Assembly (NCBI GenBank): GCA_026874595.1
Contig: CM049320.1
Span: forward strand, 35,126,214 to 35,190,213
From: Sipunculus nudus
Taxonomy: Eukaryota; Annelida; Sipuncula; Golfingiida; Sipunculidae
DNA length: 64,000 nt
Direction: 5' to 3'
The position numbers and the translations under genes are program-made. Numbering within the stretch: position 1 is the stretch's first letter; each line of letters begins with the position of its first letter. Under the pieces are notes generated by a model, which saw nothing but the letters and a program-made list of their open reading frames with translations, did no database searches and was not told the DNA's origin. Below are positions 14,148-24,715 of the stretch, piece by piece.

Positions 14148-14871
14148 CAACTGTAAAAATACATTATACATTGCATTCATAGGCCTTTAACAGAAACGAG
14201 CAATATAACTCTGACTTCCATAAGTAAAAAATAAAACCGACAAGACAAGTCACAAACCCCTAAATACTGAAGACATATTACAAAAGGTCCGTTTGGGAAG
14301 CTATATAATGCGTATTAAATTAGTAGAACAGCAACAGTCCAGAATGTTGATCAACTGGCTGGCCACCGTACCGCAGGATCTTAAATGGTCCCAAATCCAG
14401 GTCCGCAACCTAATTGGTTCGATTCATATCATCCGAATCCACATAAATTCTCTTGAATCATTGAAAGCACACCTTATTTGAAAACGAAATAAAGTGCGCC
14501 TTCCAAATAAGTTCATGTAAAATAATTAGTTAAAATTTGAGATTTTGTGCTTGTTATTTCCCTTTGCAATAAATCCTTTTGATCTGGCGTTGTCGGGTGA
14601 AAATGGACATAAACTTTTATACATTTTTCACTAGGCATGTCGATGAGGAATTGGTTAATAATAATTAATGTTTTCAACATACTTAACATCCACTTTTGGG
14701 GAATAAAATCAAGCCATACTTTGAGGCCACACAAAAAAAAATAATAAAATAATAATTTTTTTACGAAAGCACGGCTCCTTTTTAAGAGGATGTGCATTTT
14801 CATTGACTATTTTCATTTCATTAAAACCTGATTGTTTGTAAAACCTATGCCAATAAAATATATCATAACCA
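14148..14871. repeat. Fourth copy of the 1,140-bp unit, left part (interrupted)
   Basis: The match to 5466-6181 and 6606-7321 begins near ATTATACATTGCATTCATAGG and runs to TATCATAACCA at 14871. There the unit is broken by the Helitron insertion and resumes at 17037 (TTTAAATTAAATGCC against TTAAATTCACTGCC at 6182). Confidence 0.9.
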
Positions 14872-15341
14872 TCTATATATTAATAGCGTAAGGCGATTTT
14901 TGTGATTTTCCATATCTCCTCTGATACTACCGTACGGTTTGCCATGATTTCTGATATACATATGCTCAGGGTTTGTCCGAAGAGATTCCACCCACTTTTA
15001 TTTGCAATATTTGTGTATTACGTGCATAATTAATAATTTTAATATTTGCCCCCCCCCCCCCCCCCGCGGGCGCCTCTTTTCTTTGTGCCTTCGGGCCTGG
15101 TAACACAATGGCCACAGAGTGTTTGATAGCGGGACAGAGTTTTTCTCCGGGGGCCATATCTGGGCTTTTCTTAAATTTGCGGTGACCGGCCCGAAATAAT
15201 CCCCATTGGTGATCCCTTTTCAAAAGGCAACCTCCGCGCAGCGAAAAGGTCTATTGTGCACAAGGAGATCTCGCGTGAGGAAAATGCTCAAAAGGGGGAT
15301 CTTTCAAAGAATGAAAATTTTCCGAGCGGTAGTGAATGCAG

Positions 15342-16312
15342 GGTAGTGTGTAAAACCCGAACCCACGGTCCCCGGACCCCATAAACCTATTTCCTCATTT
15401 TCCATTACTTATACCGATAAAAACACCACTATTGATGATGTAAGGACAGAGCAAAGTCCCTAAATGTTAAATGACCGATTCACTGAAAGATTTATAATTA
15501 CAAAAATATTTCGATGAAGACGGACATCATTTACTTGAATTTGCCGACTGTTAAATTTTGACGGACCCCAGTAACCACCGCTAATATTTTTTTCATGACT
15601 AAAAGAGGACAAAACTAGCACTCATGTCACACACTAAATGTAATATTTGTTATTTCAAATGAAAATATAATAGTGCGGACACAGTGGGGGAGATTCAATT
15701 TGAAGTGCACTAACAGTTGAGCGGACCTGAGACTGATATATCAGAGCACTTCCACATAACAACAGGTTTCGTGCTCCGTTCATAACAACCATGCAATTTT
15801 AAAGTTGGCAATAATATAAATACCGAAAGGAATTGTTGATTACTTGCATTTCAAGCAACTACAGGTTCCAAAATAATGATTTTGTAAATGTTTTAAATTA
15901 TAATACTTTTTAAAACGCTACACAAATGAAATAAATAGCAAATATAAAATTATGAATAAACACTGAGACAGAAATGTTAAAATACAGATACAAACACAAT
16001 AATAAATCACAAATGTGTCTTGGCTAAACGTGATGTCAAATCCATGTATGTACTAAAGAAATAGTAAAACAACGAGAAAACGGGGTCCGTGTAATCCGTG
16101 AGGTCCGTGCCCCAGGGTCCGGAAGTGTTTTTTTTATCAAATTTTGTTGCTAAACAGACTATTTTTTTATATTTTAACCAAACAAATTATGAAATATGTC
16201 TTTAGATACGATTATGCTAAAATATCTGGACAAATTACCATGAGAGTTTAAGAATTACAAATTGTTCTTGGGTTCCGGGATCCGGAGTCAGATCCGGGTT
16301 TAACACACTGCC
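15342..16312. mobile_element. TIR DNA transposon nested in the Helitron (971 bp, non-autonomous)
   Basis: The left end GGTAGTGTGTAAAACCCG and the reverse complement of the right end, GGCAGTGTGTTAAACCCG, form a terminal inverted repeat with two mismatches in 18. It continues more loosely into C/G-rich GGTCCG/CGGACC words on both sides. The flanks TGAATGCAG (15333-15341) and TGAACGCAG (16313-16321) look like a 9-bp target-site duplication with one mismatch. There is no transposase ORF. TSD length and GG termini would fit Mutator- or Merlin-like elements, but the superfamily is not assigned. Confidence 0.65.
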
Positions 16313-16727
16313 TGAACGCAGTGACTGTCTCACTGGAAAACATTGGCTCAGCTTTCAAACAGAAAGGAGTGCGTGATATTTAAAAATATATACAGCCATT
16401 AAATGTACCAGATAATATAATGCTACCACGAACTTTTGCGCAGCGGGATTGCCCGACCATGTGAGTGCTCAGTTTTTGTGCGTTATAACTGGAATTCAAT
16501 TATCGAGATCATGTCTCAGCGCTGTACTGTACCACCATGCAAGATAACAGGTTCCTTTACTGGCGGATTCACGGGCGCGGAGGGCAACTTTAAATGGCGA
16601 TGTTCAGCATAATATCTATTTTCATATAAAAATGATTTTATTAAACATATCAAATTCTTCGAAAATTCTCCTGCCAACCTCTCGGCTTCAATTGGAGTTT
16701 TATGCATAACACCATGCATATAATGGA

Positions 16728-17036
16728 TCTATATGTTAATAGCGTAACGCGATTTGTGTGAATTTACATGTCTCCTCTGACACTACCGTTTGCCGTTATT
16801 TTTGACATACATATGCTCCGTGTTTGTCCGAAGACATTCCACCATTCGGACAAGAACGTATTCGTCCAGGTCATTCAGACTCCGACAAGGTTAACTCAGA
16901 GACAGAACACTTATACCAAATGTCGGATTCAAAGAGACAGTAACATTGTACACCCAAGACATGAAACTATGACAGACTATTTGAAATCAGAACTAAATGC
17001 TCGCCCAGAACCGTGCGTAGCACGGGTAATTACTAG
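16728..17036 (+). mobile_element. Complete short Helitron (309 bp), or internal second 5' terminus
   Basis: It begins TCTATATGTTAATAGCG after an A and shares the first ~125 bp with the outer terminus at 14872. It ends at the same hairpin and CTAG (17033-17036) before T. It is therefore a complete non-autonomous Helitron in itself. Together with the upstream terminus it gives the pattern of a tandem or upstream-capture Helitron with one 3' end and two 5' ends. The 93-codon ORF inside (16768-17046) is judged incidental. Confidence 0.8.
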
Positions 17037-17225
17037 TTTAAATTAAATGCCTTATGAAACGTCACAAAGTCGGGAATCCCAGTGGGTTCCGCCATCTAGA
17101 GGAGATTCTATTACTAATTCATTGGTTTGAACTATTAATCGAAAAAATATAGACTTTACCAGGCTGGTATAAAATCTCTCTGTTATTCTATCATGTGATT
17201 ATTATATATATGTCAATCTTTTAAG
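17037..17225. repeat. Fourth copy of the 1,140-bp unit, right part
   Basis: Resumes the unit after the Helitron with AAACGTCACAAAGTCGG and GTGGGTTCCGCCATCTAG, then the CCAGGCTGG/TAAAATCTCTCTG block. It then follows the version seen at 7480-7513, not the tandem units, and leads into the sushi-exon acceptor TCTTTTAAG. Confidence 0.85.
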
Positions 17226-17410
17226 TAAAATTTTGCGGCGACCCCGGGATGATCAATTTGCTATGAAAACAGATGAATATTATAACCAAGACGAAGTAGA
17301 GTACGTCTGCTTTCCAGGTACCACATTTTCCCGCCAGGTGGCATTTCGGCTACAGCTCTGCGTTTATGAAGCGAATGGGATATGGTCAAATACCCTTCCT
17401 GTTTGTAAAG
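17226..17410 (+). pseudogene. Sushi/CCP-domain exon, frameshifted
   Basis: It is bounded by an acceptor (pyrimidine-rich tract then AAG at 17223-17225) and a donor, AAAG|GTAAGA, at 17411. The exon opens with Cys-Gly-Asp-Pro-Gly in one frame (TGC at 17234). It continues in the -1 frame with Tyr-Tyr-Asn-Gln-Asp-Glu-Val-Glu-Tyr-Val-Cys, then Leu-Gln-Leu-Cys, Asn-Gly-Ile-Trp-Ser and Leu-Pro-Val-Cys. These are the four cysteines, the tryptophan and the spacing of a complement control protein (sushi) module, an extracellular adhesion and recognition domain. Its length of 185 nt is one short of the 186 expected for a symmetric phase 1-1 CCP exon, which agrees with a frameshift; the N-terminal frame also hits TGA. 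The truncated relative at 7514-7590 shares the same frameshift and stop. No adjoining exon was found on either side. It is probably a relic of a sushi-repeat gene copied with the repeat unit. Confidence 0.7.
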
Positions 17411-17850
17411 GTAAGACACAACGCTAAGCTAAGGTATGAAAACTCCGGTTGAATCTTCCCTTAGATTGAAGTTTTGTAAGAAACGCATGCATGGTTCTCT
17501 GTGTAGCCCTGGACCTTTGCTACATACATAAGAGATACTTGATTTGCTGTATATATCCACGTATGTAATTGATACATGATTCTCTGTGAACCTTTGATCC
17601 AACTGGCTTCCTATAGGAAATGAACCTTTTTCTTGTATTGCGGCAGTGCTTTCTGGAACAATTTGCCTGAAAACATAAAAAATCTCTATCTATTAAAGAC
17701 CCGTCCAGACCAATCGCTGAACCGCACTGCGATGCAAAATCATGTTAATTACATGCAAGAACACTGGAGTGTCCACACCAAATAGCCGTGCTGATGAAAA
17801 GGTTCAACACACGTGGTGCAATGGAACCCATCATTATTTTGGCTTTAAAG

Positions 17851-17896
<46 letters not shown>

Positions 17897-17980
17897 TTTA
17901 TATATATTATCAAAATTTTTATTTTAAATCCAGTCGCATCCCGTGAAACAGTCTGTAGTGAATTTACAGTGTTGTTTTTC

Positions 17981-18046
<66 letters not shown>

Positions 18047-18690
18047 TTTTTGCAAGTAAATATAATGTAACAAACATTTAACGTTCTTATGAAAACTTTT
18101 TTTCTATATTAGTATTTATGAGAGATATGGGGTGAAGGAGGAAAATGAGTGAAATCGAGCTCTTAAAAGCATTTTCGGGATCCGACGCTTAACAACCGTA
18201 AATAAATCAGGCTTGCTTTTTTCAATTTTTCAGGCTATACAGGCGTCTGCTTTCATCCAAGAATGATTGTCAAATGTAAATATCTGTCGTATTTTCTTAT
18301 GTCTCATTTCTCATGTTCTAGATTGATTTTCTAACTATTGCCTTACCCATAATACAGAATCCATGATGCACGCTATGGAACTTTGCAGTGTTATTGTGAA
18401 GCATCTCCAGTGTGACACCGGGATCAAAATTTAGACGCACAGTCCGACGTGTTCATGGCGTGTTGGATGGAAGACAGGCAAGGTATAAAATATAAAATAT
18501 ATCCAATATATAATTGGACTAAAGGACTGTACGCAATACGTTGAGCATCGTTGAGCATAACGAATACGTTTATGTTACGTATCTTTTGCACAAACAAATT
18601 AAATGTAAACCCTCCCTGAGCAGGCTCTATATGATCAGATAATATAATTCCGAGGTAAATGAAGAATAAATATTCTTTATCCAACCTGCA
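17411..18690. other. Non-coding, two (AT)n microsatellites
   Basis: No gene supported. (AT)n runs occupy about 17850-17890 and 17990-18042. The rest is unremarkable AT-rich DNA. Confidence 0.6.
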
Positions 18691-18699
18691 TAATTTATC

Positions 18700-19018
18700 C
18701 TAATTGTTTTTCTAACACCCTGGTCATTCTGAGATAAACCTTCTTTGAAGATTCCATAAAGAACCATATACCAAGGGCTCCACAAAGAAACCTTTAAAGG
18801 TTCCCAACCCAGTCCGCTGTCAAGAACTTTGAAGGGTTCCACCCGGATCCTTTGTTCTGGATGGAACCTATAAGGTTCTAGAAAAAAACCTTCGAGAGGT
18901 TCCAAAAAGAACCATGTGTTTAATGTTCCAGTTAGAACCTTTAAAGGTTTCAGAACAAGTCCACTGCGAAGAACCCTTTTGGGTTCTACCTGCATGGAAC
19001 CCTTTTTTCTTAGAGTGT
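18700..19018. repeat. GAACC/GGTTC palindrome-cluster element
   Basis: About a dozen copies of AGAACC, GGAACC or GGTTC(T/C), often as facing palindromes (ACCTTTAAAGGTT, ACCTATAAGGTTCTAG), are packed into 300 bp. The right end reads GGAACCCTTTTTTCTTAGAGTG. The minus-strand 122-codon ORF over it (repeated Glu-Pro-Leu-Lys-Val) is a by-product of the repeat. This is MITE-like and foldable. No target duplication was established. Confidence 0.6.
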
Positions 19019-19170
19019 ATGCAGCGGATCATGAGTGAACCCAGTTGCTCATGGATTCAAACAAAGAAAAACCTGTTAAACAAGAAATAAAATCACAAGT
19101 GAGCACAAATGATTTGAAATACTGAAACAAGACAATCACGAGTGACAAGCTATAAAAGATGAGCTCATAC

Positions 19171-19367
19171 CAGGGGCGGATCCAAGAATTGGGAAAGTGG
19201 GATGGGGGGGGTCCAGCCAAGGAGGACTTCCAAGGATCACATGGTCCGGAAAAGGGGGATCCAGGCCGCAAAATTTGTCTGAAACCCTTTAAAAATGCTT
19301 GCAGCGGATAAAAAAAAAGGGGGGGGGGGTCCGGACCCCCTGGACCCCTCCCCTGGATCCGCATCTG
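19171..19367. mobile_element. GGGGCGGATCC-type MITE
   Basis: The left end CAGGGGCGGATCCAAGAA and the right end (reverse complement CAGATGCGGATCCAGGGG) are imperfect inverted repeats. Both flanks carry CATAC (19166-19170 and 19368-19372), a possible short target duplication. The interior is G-rich with GGTCCGGACCCC and GCAGCGG. Proline-rich peptides on the minus strand here are spurious. Confidence 0.6.
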
Positions 19368-19844
19368 CATACGTTGTGCAAATGGGCATCCAACATCTGA
19401 GCTCCGGAGCCGCAACTGTCACAAGATGAATAAAATGTTATGTTAGGGCTAACATATTAATAAAATAATGATTTAAAATGAATAATTATGTTAAAGATCG
19501 TTGAAAGATGATAGATGAACTGTACAGACGTGAATTATAAATATTGATATCATGAACTGTTATACGCTTAGGTGTAATGATCAGAGAAGACAAAAAACAT
19601 CGTGAGAAGATAATGCTTTCAGTGACTTTTTATTGGTCATTGTATAATCATGCATTTGTAAAAGTTATATTCAGTATATATTTAATGAGTATATTATATG
19701 AAATTGTAGTAATTTGGTATATTGCCAAATTGTGTGACGGATAATGAGTTTGCTTTACGGCTTTAACAGATGAAAGTATGCCCGAGAAATAAGAGATGTC
19801 TGTAAGGTCGTAACAAGATGTTTGATTAATTTATTTTATTTGCT

Positions 19845-20275
19845 AGTGGTGTGCCAATTAATCGATTATATTGATGGTTGGTCGTTTTCTCTCATAATCG
19901 ATTATACCGGTTGCATTTTTTGAATAATCGATTATAAAGGATTATCATGTATGCAAATCCAAAGAAGTCATATTATCCCGATAAAATATCTTATTCTTTG
20001 GGATAGACGAGGCACAAAACAGTGCACAGCTTTAAATCTTATTCTTGTGCAACAAATATGTGTAAACAACCTGGCCATCGCCATGGCCTTTCAACGTGAT
20101 GTACAACCACCGTCACGTGAGACTGAATTTACTCGGTCAATATCTTGGGAAAAATTTATAAAAGAGGTTTTCTGTGGGTAATATAGAAGTGCATAAAATA
20201 TTCGATTAATAATCGACTATCGAATATTTTCCCCTTTTCAATCATCGAATAGGATTTTACAACCGATTCCTACTA
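19845..20275. repeat. ATCGATTA-rich element remnant
   Basis: It opens GTGGTGTGCCAATTAATCGATTAT and contains repeated TAATCGATTAT words. Near the right it has the inverted words ATTCGATTAATAATCGACTATCGAA. A 76-codon plus-strand ORF (19951-20181) lies between the word clusters but shows no domain. Terminal TGTGCC plus AATCGATT words occur in some hAT-type elements; that class is a guess. Confidence 0.35.
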
Positions 20276-20570
20276 TGCACAAGTATATGCAAAAATTGTC
20301 AGGTTGACATATTTACTCTTGTTATCCATTCACTGAGTCTGTCACGCAAACTGGGTAGAACTCCATAATAAGAGCACTCAGCCATTCCCATATGCTTATG
20401 TGCCGTAAAAGGATATGTATTAAGATGGACTCGTGAATATAATGCCCCAAACTAGACTTAGCCGTGTTAGCGATGGCCAACATCTCGTCGAACTTGTCGT
20501 GGCCAAATCCAGAATATAAATTTATACAAAAGAAGAGAATGTTATCTTTTTCCATATGTATGCATGAGAA

Positions 20571-20605
20571 ATATATATGTCTATATATATATATATATAT
20601 ATATA

Positions 20606-20662
<57 letters not shown>
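20571..20662. repeat. (AT)n microsatellite
   Basis: A near-continuous AT run broken by one TCTGT. It generates artificial Tyr-Ile ORFs. Confidence 0.95.
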
Positions 20663-20664
<2 letters not shown>

Positions 20665-20957
20665 CAAATGGGCGATTTTTACCATAGGGTCTGCGTGAAT
20701 TCAGGGATTCAGGGTAAAATGATCTCAGTTTGTTAAAGACCTGCTAGAACCTCTGTACAAATATATGTCTGCAAGTTCACGTATATACATATGGAAACAC
20801 AGCTTTGGACGCATGCAGTGTTGGTATAGTAGTGGTTGTGTTAAGAGCGTACATTTATTTATCTCAGTGACATCCAATATTCAATTTACCATAGGGTGGG
20901 TACAGGACCTTGGATCAACGCTCTGGCACGTTGGAACAAGTATACACATTATGCCGT

Positions 20958-21326
20958 TTTGTTCGCGAGGGTTTTAAATTCGCGATTTCTCGGAAGGGTA
21001 ATCAAACCTTCGTGACCTAGAGGTCCCATCGTCGAAAGCAAAGTTGACAAGTTAATGATTGACATCATGAATAAAAAATATCGTGTATGTTGAAATATAT
21101 TTTAAATGATATCATATCTTGTCATATCATATCCAATTGTCTGAATAACATTTTTTTTTTGTTAATAAGATTTTGTGCTCATAATATTTGTCTTAATGAG
21201 TTCAAATAATTAATAATGATTATACTCTGTTCATCTAAAGGTCTTTCGTATTGTAATATGGCGAAATTTGAACCCTCGCGAAATACTGAATATTGAAAAT
21301 CGCGAAATTTTAACCCCGCGAATATG
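20958..21326. repeat. Inverted-repeat MITE with TTCGCGAGGGTT ends
   Basis: The left part is GTTCGCGAGGGTTTTAAATTCGCGA. The right part, reverse-complemented, gives ATTCGCGGGGTTAAAATTTCGCGA, and an internal CGAAATTTGAACCCTCGCGAAAT repeats the theme. A diverged relative lies at 28455-29075. No ORF. Confidence 0.5.
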
Positions 21327-21888
21327 ACGCCAACCATAGTATTTAACTCTTAACTGTTAAAGTATATACGAATGAAAACTGCGCCAGTCGCATTTTGGTA
21401 TTTAGCGTATAAAATTCCCTTTCCTAGATTAACTTTGTCGAAAAAGAAGGCACGCGCCCCCGCCCCCCTCAGTAAACCGACCCCCGTGTGGATTTGTTTA
21501 ACGGTGTCGTATACCCACCACAAGGGTGACCCTTGCCCACCACGTGACAGGTCAGCTAACCAGGCATATCAATTAATCTAAAGGATATGCCATCAGCAGC
21601 TGAGCTAGGTCCACTTGACTCGGGCTGTCAGTTAGAGTGGCTGGTCATTAATACAAGGCCAGTTGAACACTGTTACAGTGTATGTTAGGATGTAGACACT
21701 CCTGTGTGTATTGACGCGGGCTGTATATAAAAAGGACCCTATGACGAAGATTATCGTGTGACTGTTACTTTACGAAATTACAATGTGTTTCAACTTGAGG
21801 GAAATGTGTTTAATAATTAGACCATACTGTTTGCTTTAACCCCCCCCCCCCGACTTGGGTCTCCTTGTTTGTGAAAACTATAGACATA

Positions 21889-21899
21889 TATATATATAA

Positions 21900-21988
<89 letters not shown>
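21889..21988. repeat. (AT)n-(GA)n compound microsatellite
   Basis: An AT run (about 21889-21960) is followed directly by a pure GA run (21961-21988). A poly-C run precedes it at 21840-21851. Confidence 0.95.
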
Positions 21989-21992
<4 letters not shown>

Positions 21993-21999
21993 ATAGTAA

Positions 22000-24120
22000 A
22001 CTGTAAAGATGATGAATTCTTTTGTAAGTCAAAATACACAAAGAAACACCTTAGACCGGCACAAGTAATGAACAGGAAAAGTATATACATAATTTGCCCT
22101 TGTGGGCACGAGTCTACACAAGAAAAAAATCAATATTTAAACGCCAATCATATCAAGACAGATCGTATTAAGACATATTGGCAGCGTCCGTCCGTTCACC
22201 ATTCCGTCTGTCCGTTCACATAATGGTGTGACACCGATAAATTACAGTGATTGTGCTGGCTGTTTATGAAACTTACTTTCAGTATTTATTAATAAAGGAT
22301 AGAAATTTTGTTGATTGACAAGTTTCATCTAATTTTGTGAAGCATAGAATTCTCACTACCAATTTATTATTAAAGTATTTGTAATTCTACAATTGGAATT
22401 ATAAACTGCATCAACAACCCAACGTTTTGTTTCATTTATTTAGGACAACATCGAAAGTAACGGCCTTTAAGGCTGATTTCATCGAATCTAAAGAAACCTG
22501 GAACTATCGATACGACTCATACTTTAATCGCAACATCTCATAAATATAAGAATTATTACACTTATTAAATTTTATTTTAAAAAGTGGCTGATATAATAGG
22601 ATAGGGTGATCTTCTTGTGCCCCCCCGCCTTAACTGCGCCCATGAATAAGTTACCACTGGTCAGTTCCATTCCTATTAACGCTCTATCACTGAGGTTCTG
22701 TTCATTATAAATTCTTCAGAAGGAAACGAATTCCGTGGAAGAGCAATGAGTAAGTGATATGCACAGACGGAAACTTAACCAATTAGTATATCATTTTAGT
22801 AAGATTGAGGCAAAATCCTTGAAAATAGGAAATTGAATTTTCATTAAAAAAAACAAAAACAGATGCGTAGAAGCAAAATATATCAAAGCGCGTCCATCTG
22901 CCAAAAAAATCTAATTGATGTGTAATTCATGAGGGTCTATATTTTTAGTGCATTTTGGAGTTCGTGTATCCGATCTCACATTGTTCGTAACCAGTCCATG
23001 CACTCTCCACGATCGACCTTTGACCTTTAGGCTTTACCAGAATAGCCCTGTCGTCACATGAAGGCAGCCCCGATAGACTGTAATTATTTTTCCATGGGGT
23101 CCCTTTAGTAACCAGCCTGAGCTGTTAATGGTCATACAATTTTGTTGCAAATAATGACAAACATGACTGACATGTGATATAGTGCCATTTAACTATTTAC
23201 AGGACAGTGTTTCAATTATCTTACTCGCGTGTATTATTCCTTTTTATAGGGTAATTAACAGTAAACTGTTTACCAGACGGTTTCTTCATTAATTACGCAG
23301 GCATGTATCAGTCTTGTGTCTTGTATGTTAACTGTGTTGGTCACAATGTAGCACTCACTGCGGTACTGTAACTTAAACAACCTCTCAAAAAATAGCACTT
23401 TTTTCTAGCTACTAGTATACCCATGGTAACAATATACGACAAGTGACATTTGAATTTTAGTGTACGCAAAATGACATAAATAAATTTTTCAGATGTGACT
23501 GGAAAGTTCTCCGAGAACTGGGGAGTTTGGTGCAAGGGGACATGTATATAGACAAAGTGTATAGCGGAATAACGCTTTTTTGGGACCAAGCCCAAATTCT
23601 CAAATTAGGACGCAGTTCATATAATAAACCCATCAGGGTTTGTGTTTCATTCAGACCAAGAGATGTATAAATCATACCAGACTGGATGTTAGACAATTGA
23701 GAAAAAAATAAAGTCATAAAACCCCTCTTTCGATCACGGATGTGTAAAACAAACATGTCATATAATCCCTGATGTGAAATGGCTGAAAACAAACCCGACA
23801 TCACAGGCGTAGCAGGGTACTTGAGGATGTGTATATTCAGATGTGGGCACAGGCAGGGCAACATGGATGACGACAGCCATATAGTCAACCGTGCAAATCC
23901 TGGAGCTTTTATGTTTTCTATACTTTCCTGATATTGCTTTGCTTTCAGTAAGAAAGTTTGTGTGTAAAAGAAAGAGAGACAGAGACAGAGACAGAGACAC
24001 AAACAGACAGACACCGCGACAGTGAGACAGAAAGAGCGACAGACAAAGAGAGACAGAGGAATACAGAGACAGACAAAACCGAACAGACAGACAGACAGAC
24101 AAACAGGAGTTCCTTATAGG
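22000..24120. other. Non-coding stretch upstream of the first FReD gene
   Basis: No gene recognised. At 22180-22225 a GTCCGTCCGTTC-type word cluster resembles the dispersed GGACGG element, and CGACCTTTGACCTTTAGG occurs at 23009-23026. From 23975 to 24110 the plus strand is an imperfect AGACAGAGACAGACAGAC purine-rich tract. It opens several long but repetitive Ser/Leu/Cys-rich minus-strand frames, which are not genes. Confidence 0.5.
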
Positions 24121-24141
24121 AGTATAGAAAGGCATATATAT

Positions 24142-24145
<4 letters not shown>

Positions 24146-24186
<41 letters not shown>

Positions 24187-24192
24187 AAGAAA
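24146..24192. repeat. (GA)n microsatellite upstream of the first FReD gene
   Basis: A GA run ending in GAAAGAAAGAA, about 520 bp upstream of the start codon. A similar GA run lies about 750 bp upstream of the paralogue (30291-30322), although the sequence around them is not otherwise alignable by eye. Confidence 0.9.
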
Positions 24193-24569
24193 TATGAGAG
24201 GCAGCAAGTTAAATACTCTTAAAAATGCGATTATTAACGGATTATCGGTTTCATGGTTATACATGCTTATCACCAATTTGTGTCCCTCTTATCTTTCTGT
24301 GTTTGTTAGCGCATTTCTGGTAATTTGCTTACAACATAATAAACTGAAGCTTGTAATACATGTGCCCCAACCTACAGTGTTTCTGAGTACGCCCCTGCCG
24401 TTGGTACATTTATCTGACGGTTGTCATTATTCCGGGAATCCCATACTTTTCTCTGTTTTCTTTTTCCGAATTTCGAATCAGCGAGTTAGTAGGCGAAATA
24501 AATACATGTTTAAACACATCGTGAAATGGAAATTTCCAAAGGTTTCCTCGGGTGTTGCAACTTTTCCAC

Positions 24570-24577
24570 TGACGTCA
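24570..24577 (+). promoter_or_regulatory. CRE-like palindrome TGACGTCA, first FReD gene
   Basis: A perfect TGACGTCA is followed nine bases later by a second half site (GGACGTCAC). It lies 146 bp upstream of the ATG, and a TATA-like GTATTTAAG follows at about 24620. The paralogue has the same palindrome at 30915, inside a conserved stretch CAACTTT(T/C)CCACTGACGTCA. CREB/ATF-type factors bind this word. Function here is inferred from its conservation between the copies. Confidence 0.5.
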
Positions 24578-24715
24578 CTCGGACGTCACAGAGTACCAGC
24601 CTGACTTGGCAAGCTGCATGTATTTAAGCTGGTCCCCAGTGCGATAAGGCGATATGCGGCACTAACAAGAGGGGCATCACGAAGATAGCATTGCTGTGTA
24701 CTGCTGCTTGTGAGG

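Larger units (their letters stand above)
14872..17036 (+). mobile_element. Helitron insertion (composite, 2,165 bp)
   Basis: The left terminus is TCTATATATTAATAGCG, preceded by A. The right terminus is a CCGTGC-GTA-GCACGG hairpin (17011-17025) followed by CTAG at 17033-17036 and a T. These are Helitron hallmarks: 5'-TC, a 3' hairpin plus CTRR, and insertion between A and T with no target duplication. The paralogous units at 6181 and 7321 read straight through as ACCA|TTAA, so the empty site is visible. There is no Rep/helicase ORF, so the element is non-autonomous. The interior holds a TIR transposon, a poly-C run (about 15049-15065) and a second Helitron 5' end at 16728. The 5' part (14872-14995) and 16728-16855 are homologous. 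Confidence 0.85.

Noticed and set aside
16768-17046. 93-codon ORF inside the short Helitron
   Set aside because: It spans the element's 3' hairpin and terminus and shows no Rep, helicase or other domain.
18627-18995. 122-codon minus-strand ORF with repeated Glu-Pro-Leu-Lys-Val
   Set aside because: It is the translation of the GAACC/GGTTC palindrome cluster; no start context, no domain and the periodicity comes from the DNA repeat.
19029-19422. Two overlapping minus-strand ORFs rich in Gly/Pro
   Set aside because: They lie over the GGGGCGGATCC MITE and its homopolymer runs; typical spurious translations.
23457-24276. Overlapping 172- and 185-codon minus-strand ORFs rich in Ser, Leu and Cys
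   Set aside because: Most of their length is the antisense of AGAC/GA simple repeats; the remainder has no domain.
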